Positions 28,308 to 37,293 of a stretch of 64,000 nt of DNA are shown piece after piece. The DNA lies in the NCBI RefSeq assembly GCF_029338175.1, contig NZ_CP119862.1:1674001-1738000 (forward strand), in the 5' to 3' direction. The notes beneath the pieces are model-generated. The model saw nothing but the letters and a program-made list of their open reading frames with translations, was not told the origin of the DNA and ran no database searches. This DNA is from Citrobacter enshiensis. GTDB taxonomy: Bacteria > Pseudomonadota > Gammaproteobacteria > Enterobacterales > Enterobacteriaceae. Position 1 is the stretch's first letter; every line of letters begins with the position of its first letter. The position numbers were made by a program, and so were the translations under genes.

Positions 28308-29104
28308 AACGGATAAATGCTTTAACCATTGCTGGCACGGATCCCAGCGGCGGTGCGGGAATTCAGGCCGATCTGAAAACATTCTCGGCACTCGGTGCGT
28401 ATGGTTGCTCAGTCATTACCGCGTTAGTCGCGCAAAATACGCGCGGCGTTCAGTCGGTCTACCGAATCGAACCTGATTTTGTCGCGGCGCAGCTTGATTC
28501 TGTGTTCAACGATGTGCGAATTGATACCACCAAGATCGGTATGCTGGCGGAAACCGATATCGTAGAGGCGGTGGCCGAACGTTTACAGCGCCATCAGGTG
28601 AAAAATGTGGTGCTGGATACCGTCATGCTGGCAAAAAGCGGCGATCCGCTGCTTTCGCCTTCCGCCATCGAGACGCTGCGAACCCGCTTGTTGCCGCAGG
28701 TATCCATTATTACGCCAAATTTACCTGAAGCCGCAGCGCTGCTGAACGCTGAGCATGCGCGAAGCGAGCGGGAAATGCGGGAGCAGGGTCGCGCGCTGCT
28801 GGCGATGGGCTGCGGCGCTGTGCTCATGAAAGGGGGACATCTGGATGATGCGCAAAGCCCGGACTGGCTGTTTACGCGCGAAGGGGAGATGCGTTTTACT
28901 GCTCCCAGAGTGAACACCAAAAACACCCATGGCACGGGCTGTACGCTGTCGGCGGCGCTGGCGGCGCTTCGTCCTCGCCACCAAAATTGGGCCGAAACGG
29001 TGCAGGAGGCAAAAATCTGGCTTTCTGCGGCGCTGGCTCAGGCAGATACGCTGGAAGTGGGCGAGGGGATTGGGCCGGTACATCATTTCCACGCATGGTG
29101 GTAA
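28304..29104 (+). CDS. thiD: Hydroxymethylpyrimidine (phosphate) kinase
   Basis: Phosphorylates HMP and HMP-phosphate in thiamine biosynthesis and salvage. 266 residues, E. coli length. Ribokinase-fold motifs: [17 protein letters not shown], the HMP-binding [13 protein letters not shown] and the C-terminal anion hole [12 protein letters not shown]. Four-base ATGA overlap with thiM. Confidence 0.97.
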   Translation: MKRINALTIAGTDPSGGAGIQADLKTFSALGAYGCSVITALVAQNTRGVQSVYRIEPDFVAAQLDSVFNDVRIDTTKIGMLAETDIVEAVAERLQRHQVKNVVLDTVMLAKSGDPLLSPSAIETLRTRLLPQVSIITPNLPEAAALLNAEHARSEREMREQGRALLAMGCGAVLMKGGHLDDAQSPDWLFTREGEMRFTAPRVNTKNTHGTGCTLSAALAALRPRHQNWAETVQEAKIWLSAALAQADTLEVGEGIGPVHHFHAWW

Positions 29105-29148
29105 TGGTAGTATACTGGCAACAGACTCGTCTGCCAGGAAAAAGATAA

Positions 29149-29895
29149 ATGGAACAATCGCATACCCGGCTGATTGCGCAACTGAACGAACGAATTTCAG
29201 CGGCGGATAATACGCCGCTTTACATGAAGTTTGCAGAAACGGTCAAGAATGCTGTGCGCAGCGGTATTCTTGAACATGGCAATATTTTGCCTGGTGAGCG
29301 TGATCTTAGCCAGTTGACTGGCGTTTCGCGAATTACGGTTCGTAAAGCGATGCAATCGCTGGAAGAAGAAGGGGTGGTGACCCGTGCGCGCGGATATGGG
29401 ACGCAAATCAACAATATTTTTGAGTATTCCCTGAAAGAGGCACGTGGTTTTTCTCAGCAGGTGGTCCTACGCGGTAAAAAGCCCGATACGCTGTGGGTCA
29501 ATAAACGCGTAGTTACCTGCCCGGACGAGGTGGCGCAACAACTGGCGATCGCGACCGGAAGTGAGGTCTTCCTGCTAAAACGCATTCGCTATGTGGATGA
29601 GGACGCGGTTTCCATCGAAGAATCATGGGTGCCGGTGCATCTTATTCATGACGTGGATGCCATTGGCGTCTCACTGTATGACTATTTTCGCAGCCAGCAC
29701 ATTTTTCCCCAGCGTACGCGTTCTCGCGTGAGTGCTCGTATGCCGGATGCCGAGTTTCAGTCACATATTCAGATGGACAGCAAAGTGCCGGTGCTGGTGA
29801 TAAAGCAGGTGGCGCTTGATCAACAACAGCGGCCCATTGAGTACAGCATCAGCTACTGTCGCAGCGATCTATACGTTTTTGTGTGCGAGGAGTAG
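29149..29895 (+). CDS. yegW: YegW, GntR-family (HutC subgroup) regulator
   Basis: Probable repressor of the neighbouring yegTUV genes; ligand unknown. 248 residues as in E. coli. Winged HTH (about 20-90) with LPGERDLSQLTGVSRITVRKA, then a UTRA effector-binding domain (about 108-245) containing YFRSQHI and IEYSISYCRSD. The 3' end overlaps the antisense end of yegV by 27 bases. Confidence 0.94.
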   Translation: MEQSHTRLIAQLNERISAADNTPLYMKFAETVKNAVRSGILEHGNILPGERDLSQLTGVSRITVRKAMQSLEEEGVVTRARGYGTQINNIFEYSLKEARGFSQQVVLRGKKPDTLWVNKRVVTCPDEVAQQLAIATGSEVFLLKRIRYVDEDAVSIEESWVPVHLIHDVDAIGVSLYDYFRSQHIFPQRTRSRVSARMPDAEFQSHIQMDSKVPVLVIKQVALDQQQRPIEYSISYCRSDLYVFVCEE

Positions 29896-30834
29896 TTCTT
29901 CGCGCAGCGGCGCGCAATCCCCCCCGCGATGCCCAACCACCCAGGATGCCACTGCGTTGCCGAGCAGTACGGCATCTGCCAGTGACCAGCCGGATGACAG
30001 TCCGGCCAGCACGCCTCCGGCATGGCTGTCTCCCGCGCCGATTGTGTCTACGACCTCGACCGGAAACGCCGGGACGCAGCCCGCAGCGTGCTGACTGAAG
30101 AACCATGCGCCGTCTTTATCGTGGCGCACGACCACCGGCGCGGAAAATCGCGCCAGCCAGGCTGCGCCAAAGGCGGTCATTTCGGTACTGAGTTCAAAGC
30201 GTTCGGCGGCGATTTCCGCCTCCTGGCGGTTGAGAGACACCAGAGGACGCAGTGCCATAATCCGTGACATTAATGCCTCTGGAATATCGCCGATACGTGG
30301 GCCGAAATCGATAAAAGGCGTCACGTCGTCCAGACCTTCCAGCCAGCACACCAGCCGTTCACCGCAAGGGGCGGCGAGCTGATAGCCGGAGAGATAGAGC
30401 AAACTCTGGCGGGGGACGGACAACTGCGCCAGCCAGTCGCTATTCCACTGGTTTTCTACGCCGCTGAATGACATAAAGGTGCGTTCGCCATCAGGCTCCA
30501 CCAGGGCCAGACACCAGCCGTTATCACCTTCGGCGTTGTCGATCAGACTCTGTAAACCCTCTTTTGCCATTCGGTTACGGATAATATCCGCCCATACGCC
30601 CTGGCCCAGCGGTAGGGCATTGCTGGCTTCAATCCCCAGACGTTTTAAGGCCACGGCGATATTCAGCGCGCAGCCGCCAACATGCACACCCTGTTGTTTT
30701 AACTCAATGTCGCAGCCGCGCCAGGGCAGAGCCCAGGCATCGGCAATCACGTCAATCACCGCCGCGCCAACCACGGTGACAGGGCGACGGGTGGTCAGGG
30801 TCGGCAACAGATCTCGCAGGTGCGCAGCATTCAT
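29869..30834 (-). CDS. yegV: YegV, PfkB-family sugar kinase
   Basis: Ribokinase-fold kinase for an unidentified sugar or nucleoside. 321 residues as in E. coli. Conserved G-G-C-A-L-N-I-A near the N-terminus and the C-terminal DTIGAGDSHAGG motif with the catalytic Asp. Its ATG overlaps the yegU stop (ATGA). Convergent overlap with yegW. Confidence 0.94.
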   Translation of the reverse strand: MNAAHLRDLLPTLTTRRPVTVVGAAVIDVIADAWALPWRGCDIELKQQGVHVGGCALNIAVALKRLGIEASNALPLGQGVWADIIRNRMAKEGLQSLIDNAEGDNGWCLALVEPDGERTFMSFSGVENQWNSDWLAQLSVPRQSLLYLSGYQLAAPCGERLVCWLEGLDDVTPFIDFGPRIGDIPEALMSRIMALRPLVSLNRQEAEIAAERFELSTEMTAFGAAWLARFSAPVVVRHDKDGAWFFSQHAAGCVPAFPVEVVDTIGAGDSHAGGVLAGLSSGWSLADAVLLGNAVASWVVGHRGGDCAPLREELLLAHKNV

Positions 30835-31835
30835 GCTACCTCCCGCATTTGACGCAAACGCACCAGTTCGGTGGCGTAGCGAGCAAAATCCAGCTGATTA
30901 ACTGCATCCAGTTCTTGTTTCAGGTCCGGGGAGATAGCCCCAATACCGTTTAATGCGCCGCAAATGGCGGTCGCCATCGCGCCAATGGTGTCGGTATCGC
31001 CGCCGAGGTTGGCGCAAAGGATCGCGCAACGATTCGGGTCGGTCTGCGCCAGCTCCACCATCGCGATGGCGCAGGGCACGGATTCAATGGTGCTGGTGCC
31101 CGCGCCGACGACCTGGTAAAGCTGTTCGCTGGCGGATTCAACGCCGTTGGCCTCACGAACGATCTTCAACGCCAGTTCCAGACGGGCCGAGAGCGAAGCG
31201 CTAAAGGTGGTGATGCGTTTTTGCTGTGCGTGATGGGCGATGGCAGGCAGTGAGTCGACAATTCCCTCCCAGGACTCGCCATCAATGGCGCGAGAAATCG
31301 CCCACGCGACCACCACGGCGCCTGCCACCGCGAGATCGGACTTATGCGTTGGACTGGAGGCCAACGCTACCTCATCAATAAAGGTATTCAGAGAATGGGT
31401 CGGTAACAGGCAGCCTAACGGTGAGACGCGCATCGCAGCACCGTTAGTGACGCCGTTGTTCTCAAGCTCAGCCACAGGTTTACCGTTACGGATGGCGTTA
31501 AGCGCAATTTTGGACGTTGGGCCAAGTACGTTTTTGTTGAAAGCATCGAAGCGTTCCGCCCACGCCAGAATGTTTTGTCCGATCACGTCAGGATTAATTT
31601 TCCCGTCGCATTCGAGCAAGGCATCCGCCAGACACAGCGCCATGGACGTATCGTCAGTAAACTCCGCCCTGGCAAAATAACAGGCGGCGTTGTTCTCCTT
31701 TGGACCCGCCAGGAAGCGGTCAATCCAGCCAAAATGTGCTTTCACGCGCGTTCTTGGCCACAGCTCCGACGGCATTCCCATCGCATCCCCTAATGCTTGC
31801 CCGTAAAGAGCGCCGAGAATACGTTCAGCTTTCAT
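30831..31835 (-). CDS. yegU: YegU, ADP-ribosylglycohydrolase-family protein
   Basis: Member of the DraG/ARH fold, expected to cleave an N- or O-glycosidic bond to ribose or ADP-ribose. 334 residues. The two metal-site motifs are present: EFTDDTSMAL (about residue 55-65) and GGDTDTIGAMA (about 278-288). Coupled to yegT and yegV through 4-base overlaps. The context (kinase, nucleoside-type permease) argues for a catabolic rather than a protein-modifying role. Confidence 0.93.
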   Translation of the reverse strand: MKAERILGALYGQALGDAMGMPSELWPRTRVKAHFGWIDRFLAGPKENNAACYFARAEFTDDTSMALCLADALLECDGKINPDVIGQNILAWAERFDAFNKNVLGPTSKIALNAIRNGKPVAELENNGVTNGAAMRVSPLGCLLPTHSLNTFIDEVALASSPTHKSDLAVAGAVVVAWAISRAIDGESWEGIVDSLPAIAHHAQQKRITTFSASLSARLELALKIVREANGVESASEQLYQVVGAGTSTIESVPCAIAMVELAQTDPNRCAILCANLGGDTDTIGAMATAICGALNGIGAISPDLKQELDAVNQLDFARYATELVRLRQMREVA

Positions 31836-33109
31836 TTTACTTCCCCTTGTGTCAGTGCAATATCGCGATCGTCCACGTTAATGGTGGTGATTTCCTTATC
31901 GGATTCGCGAAAGAAAATCATAAACAGGACAGCAATCACCGCGATCATCACCGCGCCAAATGTCCACATGCCCGCCCAGTTGAAGGTGAGGCCGTTTACA
32001 GGCTCTTTATACGCAAACATTTTTTCCATCATCATGCCGCCGAGGCGGTAGCCCAGCAGGCTGCCAAACCCCTGGCAGCAGAGCGTAATCAGGCCCTGAG
32101 CCGCCGTACGCATATGAACTGGCGCCTTTTTGTCGACATAAATGTAGGCTGTCACGTAGTAGAAATCGTAACTCACGCCATGAAGCAGAATGCCGAGGAA
32201 CAGCAGGGCGTAAGTGAAGTATTCCTCTGCGCCGCCGTAAATAAAGAATCCATAGCGAATGGCGGCGGTGATAAGACCAAGCAATAGAACCTTTTTAATA
32301 CCAAAACGTTTGGTAAAGAAAGGCAACGCCAGCATAAAGAAGATTTCAGAGAACTGCCCAAGCGTCATCCAGCCGGTCGCATTTTGCATGCCCACTTCCG
32401 TCAGATAGCCATTGGCGAAGATGTAGTAAAACGCCAGCGGCATGGCAAACAGGAATGAACAGAAGAAGAAGACCAGAAAGTTTTTATCACGCAGCAGGAT
32501 TAGCGCATCCAGACCCAGCATAACTTTGAGATCCAGCTTGCCGGTGCTTTTTGGCGGCGTATCCGGCAGAAAGAGGGCAAAGACGCCCAGCAATGCCGAG
32601 CTGGCAGCGGTGATAAGCAACGGAATGTTGGTCGGCGAGATATCGCTGTAACCCAGCATCTGCGGTAAGAATCCGCAGGCCAGACCGGAGGCTATCCAGC
32701 CGATCGTCCCCATGACGCGGATGCGCGGAAAGTCGCTTTCAACGTCCCCTACGTTGGCAAACGCAATACTGTTGGTCAACGCGATGGTCGGCATATAGGT
32801 GAGAGAGTAGGCCAACAGCAGCGGGAAGAAACCGGAGAACGTGGTTTGCTGCGCGGCGAAATACATCAACACGGCGCCTGCAAACATCAGTACCGCTAAG
32901 ACTTTTTGCGCGGAGAAAAAGCGGTCAGTTAACGAACCGACGAGGATAGGGGAAAGTATGGCGGCAATGGCGGTACAGGCGTAAGACCAGCCGATTTCAC
33001 CGGCGGTAAAACCGCTTTTACTCAACCATAGCCACAAAGGGACGAACCAGGCGCCCCAGATAAACCATTCAACAAACATCATGAACGACAGCTTCACTGT
33101 AGTTTTCAT
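31832..33109 (-). CDS. yegT: YegT, nucleoside-type MFS permease
   Basis: Importer of the nucleoside:H+ symporter family (NupG/XapB relatives). The start at 33109 (MKTTVKL) has AAGGA upstream and gives 425 residues, as in E. coli; the 15-codon extension is not conserved. About 12 membrane segments starting with FMMFVEWFIWGAWFVPL. First gene of yegTUV. Confidence 0.94.
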   Translation of the reverse strand: MKTTVKLSFMMFVEWFIWGAWFVPLWLWLSKSGFTAGEIGWSYACTAIAAILSPILVGSLTDRFFSAQKVLAVLMFAGAVLMYFAAQQTTFSGFFPLLLAYSLTYMPTIALTNSIAFANVGDVESDFPRIRVMGTIGWIASGLACGFLPQMLGYSDISPTNIPLLITAASSALLGVFALFLPDTPPKSTGKLDLKVMLGLDALILLRDKNFLVFFFCSFLFAMPLAFYYIFANGYLTEVGMQNATGWMTLGQFSEIFFMLALPFFTKRFGIKKVLLLGLITAAIRYGFFIYGGAEEYFTYALLFLGILLHGVSYDFYYVTAYIYVDKKAPVHMRTAAQGLITLCCQGFGSLLGYRLGGMMMEKMFAYKEPVNGLTFNWAGMWTFGAVMIAVIAVLFMIFFRESDKEITTINVDDRDIALTQGEVK

Positions 33110-33360
33110 CTTTAAATCCTTCATGACAGGTAAGGTACGCTCAGACACTACCATTTAATAATACCTTTAAAATACCTTTGGGCTTTAATTTTGACCGCTG
33201 TAACACTTTTTCGTACGTGAATCGTGCCAGCAGATAGCGCTGAAAAGTGCGTTAAAGTTGGAAAAAATGCCCACCTGATACCAGGCTTATGGCTGCCCGC
33301 AAAAGGCGGGTCAGGACAATACACACTCCGATACGCAATCGGAATGACGGGAGCATAGCT

Positions 33361-34413
33361 ATGACTGATATTGCGCAGTTGCTTGGCAAAGACGCCGACA
33401 GCCTTTTACAGCATCGTTGTATGACCATTCCTTCTGACCAACTTTATCTGCCCGGACATGACTACGTTGACCGCGTGATGGTTGATAATAATCGCCCGCC
33501 CGCCGTCCTGCGTAACATGCAGACGCTGTATAACACCGGGCGTCTGGCAGGGACCGGGTATCTTTCTATTTTACCTGTCGATCAGGGGGTAGAACACTCT
33601 GCCGGGGCGTCCTTTGCGGCGAATCCACTTTATTTTGATCCGAAGAACATTGTGGAACTGGCGATCGAGGCGGGTTGTAACTGTGTGGCCTCCACTTACG
33701 GCGTGCTGGCGTCGGTTTCTCGACGCTACGCGCACCGCATACCGTTCCTCGTGAAACTCAACCACAACGAGACGCTGAGTTACCCCAATACCTTTGACCA
33801 AACGTTGTATGCCAGTGTCGAGCAGGCATTCAATATGGGCGCGGTGGCGGTCGGCGCAACCATCTATTTTGGTTCGCAAGAGTCACGCCGTCAGATTGAA
33901 GAGATCTCAGCTGCCTTTGAGCGTGCGCATGAACTGGGAATGGTGACCGTGCTCTGGGCGTATCTGCGCAATTCAGCCTTCAAGAAAGACGGCGTGGATT
34001 ACCATGTGTCTGCTGACCTGACCGGGCAGGCCAACCACCTGGCTGCTACCATTGGTGCGGACATCGTCAAACAGAAAATGGCGGAAAACAACGGCGGCTA
34101 TAAAGCGGTTAACTTCGGCTATACCGACGATCGTGTCTACAGCAAGCTGACCAGTGATAACCCCATCGATTTAGTGCGTTACCAACTGGCGAACTGCTAC
34201 ATGGGGCGTGCGGGGCTGATTAACTCCGGCGGTGCCGCAGGAGGAGAGACCGATCTCAGTGATGCCGTACGTACCGCTGTCATCAACAAACGTGCTGGTG
34301 GTATGGGTCTGATTCTGGGGCGCAAAGCCTTTAAGAAATCGATGGCGGACGGTGTGAAATTGATCAATGCCGTACAGGATGTCTATCTCGACAGCAAAGT
34401 GACCATCGCCTGA
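33361..34413 (+). CDS. fbaB: Fructose-bisphosphate aldolase class I
   Basis: Schiff-base (DhnA-type) aldolase used mainly in gluconeogenic growth in E. coli. The ATG at 33361 after GGGAG gives 350 residues, the E. coli length. DeoC/FbaB TIM-barrel; the Lys in GADIVKQKM (residue 237 counting Met) is the likely Schiff-base residue, and [10 protein letters not shown] plus MGLILGR form the phosphate site. E. coli fbaB is repressed by Cra; a partial Cra-like TGAATCG at 33218 is too weak to annotate. Confidence 0.96.
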   Translation: MTDIAQLLGKDADSLLQHRCMTIPSDQLYLPGHDYVDRVMVDNNRPPAVLRNMQTLYNTGRLAGTGYLSILPVDQGVEHSAGASFAANPLYFDPKNIVELAIEAGCNCVASTYGVLASVSRRYAHRIPFLVKLNHNETLSYPNTFDQTLYASVEQAFNMGAVAVGATIYFGSQESRRQIEEISAAFERAHELGMVTVLWAYLRNSAFKKDGVDYHVSADLTGQANHLAATIGADIVKQKMAENNGGYKAVNFGYTDDRVYSKLTSDNPIDLVRYQLANCYMGRAGLINSGGAAGGETDLSDAVRTAVINKRAGGMGLILGRKAFKKSMADGVKLINAVQDVYLDSKVTIA

Positions 34414-34420
34414 TGTCACG

Positions 34421-34454
34421 CATTCCTCTCTCGCTGTGGGAGAGGAATGTTCTC
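34421..34454. terminator. Bidirectional stem-loop, fbaB/yegS
   Basis: Perfect 10-bp inverted repeat CATTCCTCTC/GAGAGGAATG with a 9-nt loop between two convergent genes, followed on the + strand by TTCTCC. Confidence 0.75.
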
Positions 34455-34461
34455 CATGACT

Positions 34462-35361
34462 TCAGCGAAGCAAAGGACAGTCTGGCGGCAAGCGGCAGCG
34501 CAATGCGGCGGGCAGGATCTCAATGTGAAACTGTTGACCGCTGAGCGGTTCGCCATCCAGGTTAAAGGTTATTTCGTGTGGTGCCTGAATATCAAACCAC
34601 GATGAAGCGCCGTCGATGATGTTTGGATTTTCCTCGGGTTGCTTCAGCGTCGATAACAACGCGGGGAGGAGCTCTTCGCCCGTGAAGATCCGCAGCTGTA
34701 AAAGACCATCATTAATAAGCGCATCCGGGCAGAGCTGTTGTCCGCCTCCAGCCTGACGGCCATTTCCAATGCCAATAACCAGCGCGTCGCCTTGCCATTG
34801 AAAGTTCTCGCCCCGGATTTCGCAACGGTCGGGTTTTAGGGTATCCATCCGCATCAACCCATGAATAAGGTACGACACGCCGCCCAGTGCCGCTTTCAGT
34901 TTTTCCGGCGTTTCGCTAGTGATCCGTGTACCGAATCCCCCGGTCGCCATATTAATAAAACAGGTTTTATCATTGACCTGCGCCATATCGATTTCAACTG
35001 CTGTACCGGCGATGGCCAGCTTGAGGGCGTTGTCCAGCGCGTCAGGAATTCCCACGCTGGTGGCGAAATCATTGGCGGTGCCCAGCGGTAAAATCCCGAG
35101 GGCAGGGACGTTTGGCCCCTTGCACTGGATGAGCGCGGTAGAAACTTCATTGATCGTGCCGTCACCTCCCCCCGCGATAACGGTCTCAACGCCTAGCTGG
35201 CGGGCCTCTTCGACATAACGTTGCGCGTCGTCCTTTTCCCAGGTGACGCGGACGTGGATCGCGACGCCTTCGTTACGCAACAGCGCAATGGCTTCGCGCA
35301 GAAGCGGGTTGTCTGCACTTTTGCCATTCAAGATCAGTAAGCTGGCGGGGAATTTTGCCAT
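34462..35361 (-). CDS. yegS: YegS, lipid kinase of the diacylglycerol kinase family
   Basis: Phosphorylates lipids such as phosphatidylglycerol in vitro (E. coli YegS). 299 residues. Nucleotide motif [12 protein letters not shown] near residue 65, GTANDFA near residue 95, and a C-terminal beta-sandwich with LDGEPL. Its promoter faces the catabolic island. Confidence 0.95.
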   Translation of the reverse strand: MAKFPASLLILNGKSADNPLLREAIALLRNEGVAIHVRVTWEKDDAQRYVEEARQLGVETVIAGGGDGTINEVSTALIQCKGPNVPALGILPLGTANDFATSVGIPDALDNALKLAIAGTAVEIDMAQVNDKTCFINMATGGFGTRITSETPEKLKAALGGVSYLIHGLMRMDTLKPDRCEIRGENFQWQGDALVIGIGNGRQAGGGQQLCPDALINDGLLQLRIFTGEELLPALLSTLKQPEENPNIIDGASSWFDIQAPHEITFNLDGEPLSGQQFHIEILPAALRCRLPPDCPLLR

Positions 35362-35720
35362 CCGTTATCTGCCTTTTTCATTAATCTGTTGAAAGTGTAG
35401 AGCAGAACGGGAAAGAGAGGTTCAGAACAGGATGAAATGCCGATGAGTTGTTTCGGGGGACAGCGGCCCATGCTGCGCAATCATGTCTGGTAGAGTTGAT
35501 TGCGTTCTACATGTATTTGCAGTACCAGCGAACAATCCAGAGAATGATAACCCCCGTGAAATAGCGGCCTTTTAACGGGGTTATCACAGACGCCTGCCAG
35601 AAAAGATTCGTTCAGACTAACAGCCGCCTGATCTTTGCAGTCACACCGATCGTGCCAGCGAATGCCCCAAAACCCACCTTGGCTCACATTTCTATCATGT
35701 AAATTTCACATGGCTTGTTT
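35362..35720. other. Intergenic stretch at the left edge of the catabolic island
   Basis: No supported gene. It joins the backbone (yegS) to the island promoter. A short GC-rich inverted element (AACCCCCGTG ... AACGGGGTT, about 35549-35581) is visible. E. coli K-12 carries gat genes at this side of yegS; no gat sequence is seen. Confidence 0.45.
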
Positions 35721-35756
35721 TCGTGCATTGACTTGCACGAATTCGTGCAGTAAAAA
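35721..35756 (+). promoter_or_regulatory. Three-armed operator over the promoter of the APC-GMC operon
   Basis: TCGTGCA (35721-35727), 6-base spacer TTGACT, TGCACGA (35734-35740), AT, TCGTGCA (35743-35749). The inner part TGCACGAATTCGTGCA is a perfect 16-bp palindrome. TTGACT can act as -35 and TAAAAA (35751-35756) as -10 with a 17-bp spacer, so the palindrome fills the spacer as a repressor site would. The same array precedes the SIS gene; the DeoR-family protein encoded at 39038-39796 is the obvious candidate to bind it. Confidence 0.8.
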
Positions 35757-35810
35757 TTTAAACTCATGGTTAACATTACTGTAACTATCTACGCGGCACG
35801 GGAGCATACT

Positions 35811-37277
35811 ATGACCAGTAATCGGCCCCAGCATGGGCAAGACGTTGGTTTACAAAAGAATTCGATAGGGCTGGGAACTGTTCTGATGCAAAGTATTGCT
35901 CAGATTGCTCCTGCAGTTGGCATTTTGACAACAATTGCTTTCAATACCCAACAGGCTGGAATAAGCGCACCTTCGGCTTATATTTTTGCCTTTATCATTG
36001 GTCTGATCGTCGCAATTTCGCTGGCACAACTTGGTAAACACTTTCCGTCTGCCGGTGGATTTTATACCTACGTCAGCGGAACTGTCGGACCCAGTGCGGG
36101 TTTTATTGTCGGGTGGATGTATTCATGGATTGTTGCCCTGATTCCCGGTGGTCTGGCAGCATATACCGGATTTGTAATCCAGACAGAGCTTGCAAAAAAT
36201 TACGGTATTAATATTCCATGGCAGGTAGTCTCCTTTTTCATTTTAATTATGGTGGGAACTATTGCGTATAAAGGAATTAAAACCTCGGGTAAAATCCTGA
36301 CCATACTTTCTCTTGTAGAAATGCTGATTCTTGCTGGTCTTGCATTCAGCGGATTACTATCACCGGGAGAAGGTGGCGTGTCATTCGAAGGTTTTCTCCC
36401 GACGGGGAGTCCTACCCCACATGGTTTCTTCCTGGCTGTAGTGTTGTCAATCTTTGCGTTTACAGGCTGGGAGGGGGCTGCAGCGGTTGCTGAAGAAGCT
36501 CGCAATCCGCGCAAAGTCATTCCTCAGGCGATTATTGGTTCACTCATCTTGTTGGGGATCTTCTACGTCTTCTGCGCGTGGGGGATCCAGACCGGCTGGG
36601 GCATCGCTCATACGGATACCCTGGGTTCATCTGATAACCCGGCGTTGATTGTTGCACATCGCCTGTGGGGACCCGCCTGGATTCTGGTTCTGCTGGCGTT
36701 GCTTAACTCCGGTATTGCGGTATGTATCGCCTGTACGGTCGACGCAACACGCAACTGGTACGCGATGGCCCGTTCGGAAACGATGCCTAAAGCGCTGAAC
36801 AAAGTGCATCCAAAGCACCATACGCCTCACGTCGCTATCATTACGCAGACCTGCTTAAGCCTGATTGTCTGTCTTGTATTTGGGACTCTCATCGCACCGG
36901 ATGTAGTGCTATTTATGCTTGGCACTCTGGCGACCATCATCTATGTGTTTGTGTATATCATGGGTAATATTGGTATTATTCGCTTCTTCACTCAGGTGAA
37001 AAGAAATGAACTCAATATTATTACCCATATAGTGTTCCCTATAATTTCAAGCATTGCTTTAATCTGCGTGCTTTATTATTCTCTCTGGCCACTACCAGCG
37101 CCGCCTGTCGGATATGCACCAATAGCCTTCGCCGTCATTCTTTTTGTTGGGCTGTGGAGATTGTTCAAATTGAAACGTAGCGAAAACCGTCGTTGGGAAG
37201 TACTTTCTCAATATGTTGTTGAAAATGACGTTTCAGAATCTTCTCAGGATATGACGAAGCCTCTGATATCAAAGTAA
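35811..37277 (+). CDS. APC-superfamily permease
   Basis: Inner-membrane amino-acid/polyamine/organocation-type transporter of 488 residues with about 12 membrane segments. The ATG at 35811 (MTSNRPQH) follows GGGAG; an earlier in-frame ATG would extend into the promoter. Family-typical beginning (IGLGTVLMQSIAQIAPAVG) and FTGWEGAAAVAEEARNPRK in TM6 and its loop. FrlA of the fructoselysine operon belongs to this superfamily, which fits an amino-sugar conjugate as substrate, but this is inference. 16 bases before the GMC gene, so one operon. Confidence 0.85.
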   Translation: MTSNRPQHGQDVGLQKNSIGLGTVLMQSIAQIAPAVGILTTIAFNTQQAGISAPSAYIFAFIIGLIVAISLAQLGKHFPSAGGFYTYVSGTVGPSAGFIVGWMYSWIVALIPGGLAAYTGFVIQTELAKNYGINIPWQVVSFFILIMVGTIAYKGIKTSGKILTILSLVEMLILAGLAFSGLLSPGEGGVSFEGFLPTGSPTPHGFFLAVVLSIFAFTGWEGAAAVAEEARNPRKVIPQAIIGSLILLGIFYVFCAWGIQTGWGIAHTDTLGSSDNPALIVAHRLWGPAWILVLLALLNSGIAVCIACTVDATRNWYAMARSETMPKALNKVHPKHHTPHVAIITQTCLSLIVCLVFGTLIAPDVVLFMLGTLATIIYVFVYIMGNIGIIRFFTQVKRNELNIITHIVFPIISSIALICVLYYSLWPLPAPPVGYAPIAFAVILFVGLWRLFKLKRSENRRWEVLSQYVVENDVSESSQDMTKPLISK

Positions 37278-37293
37278 TTCATTAGGTAATCTT

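Noticed and set aside
33218-33224. Partial Cra (FruR) site TGAATCG upstream of fbaB
   Set aside because: Only one half matches the palindromic consensus; regulation by Cra is known in E. coli but cannot be shown from this sequence.
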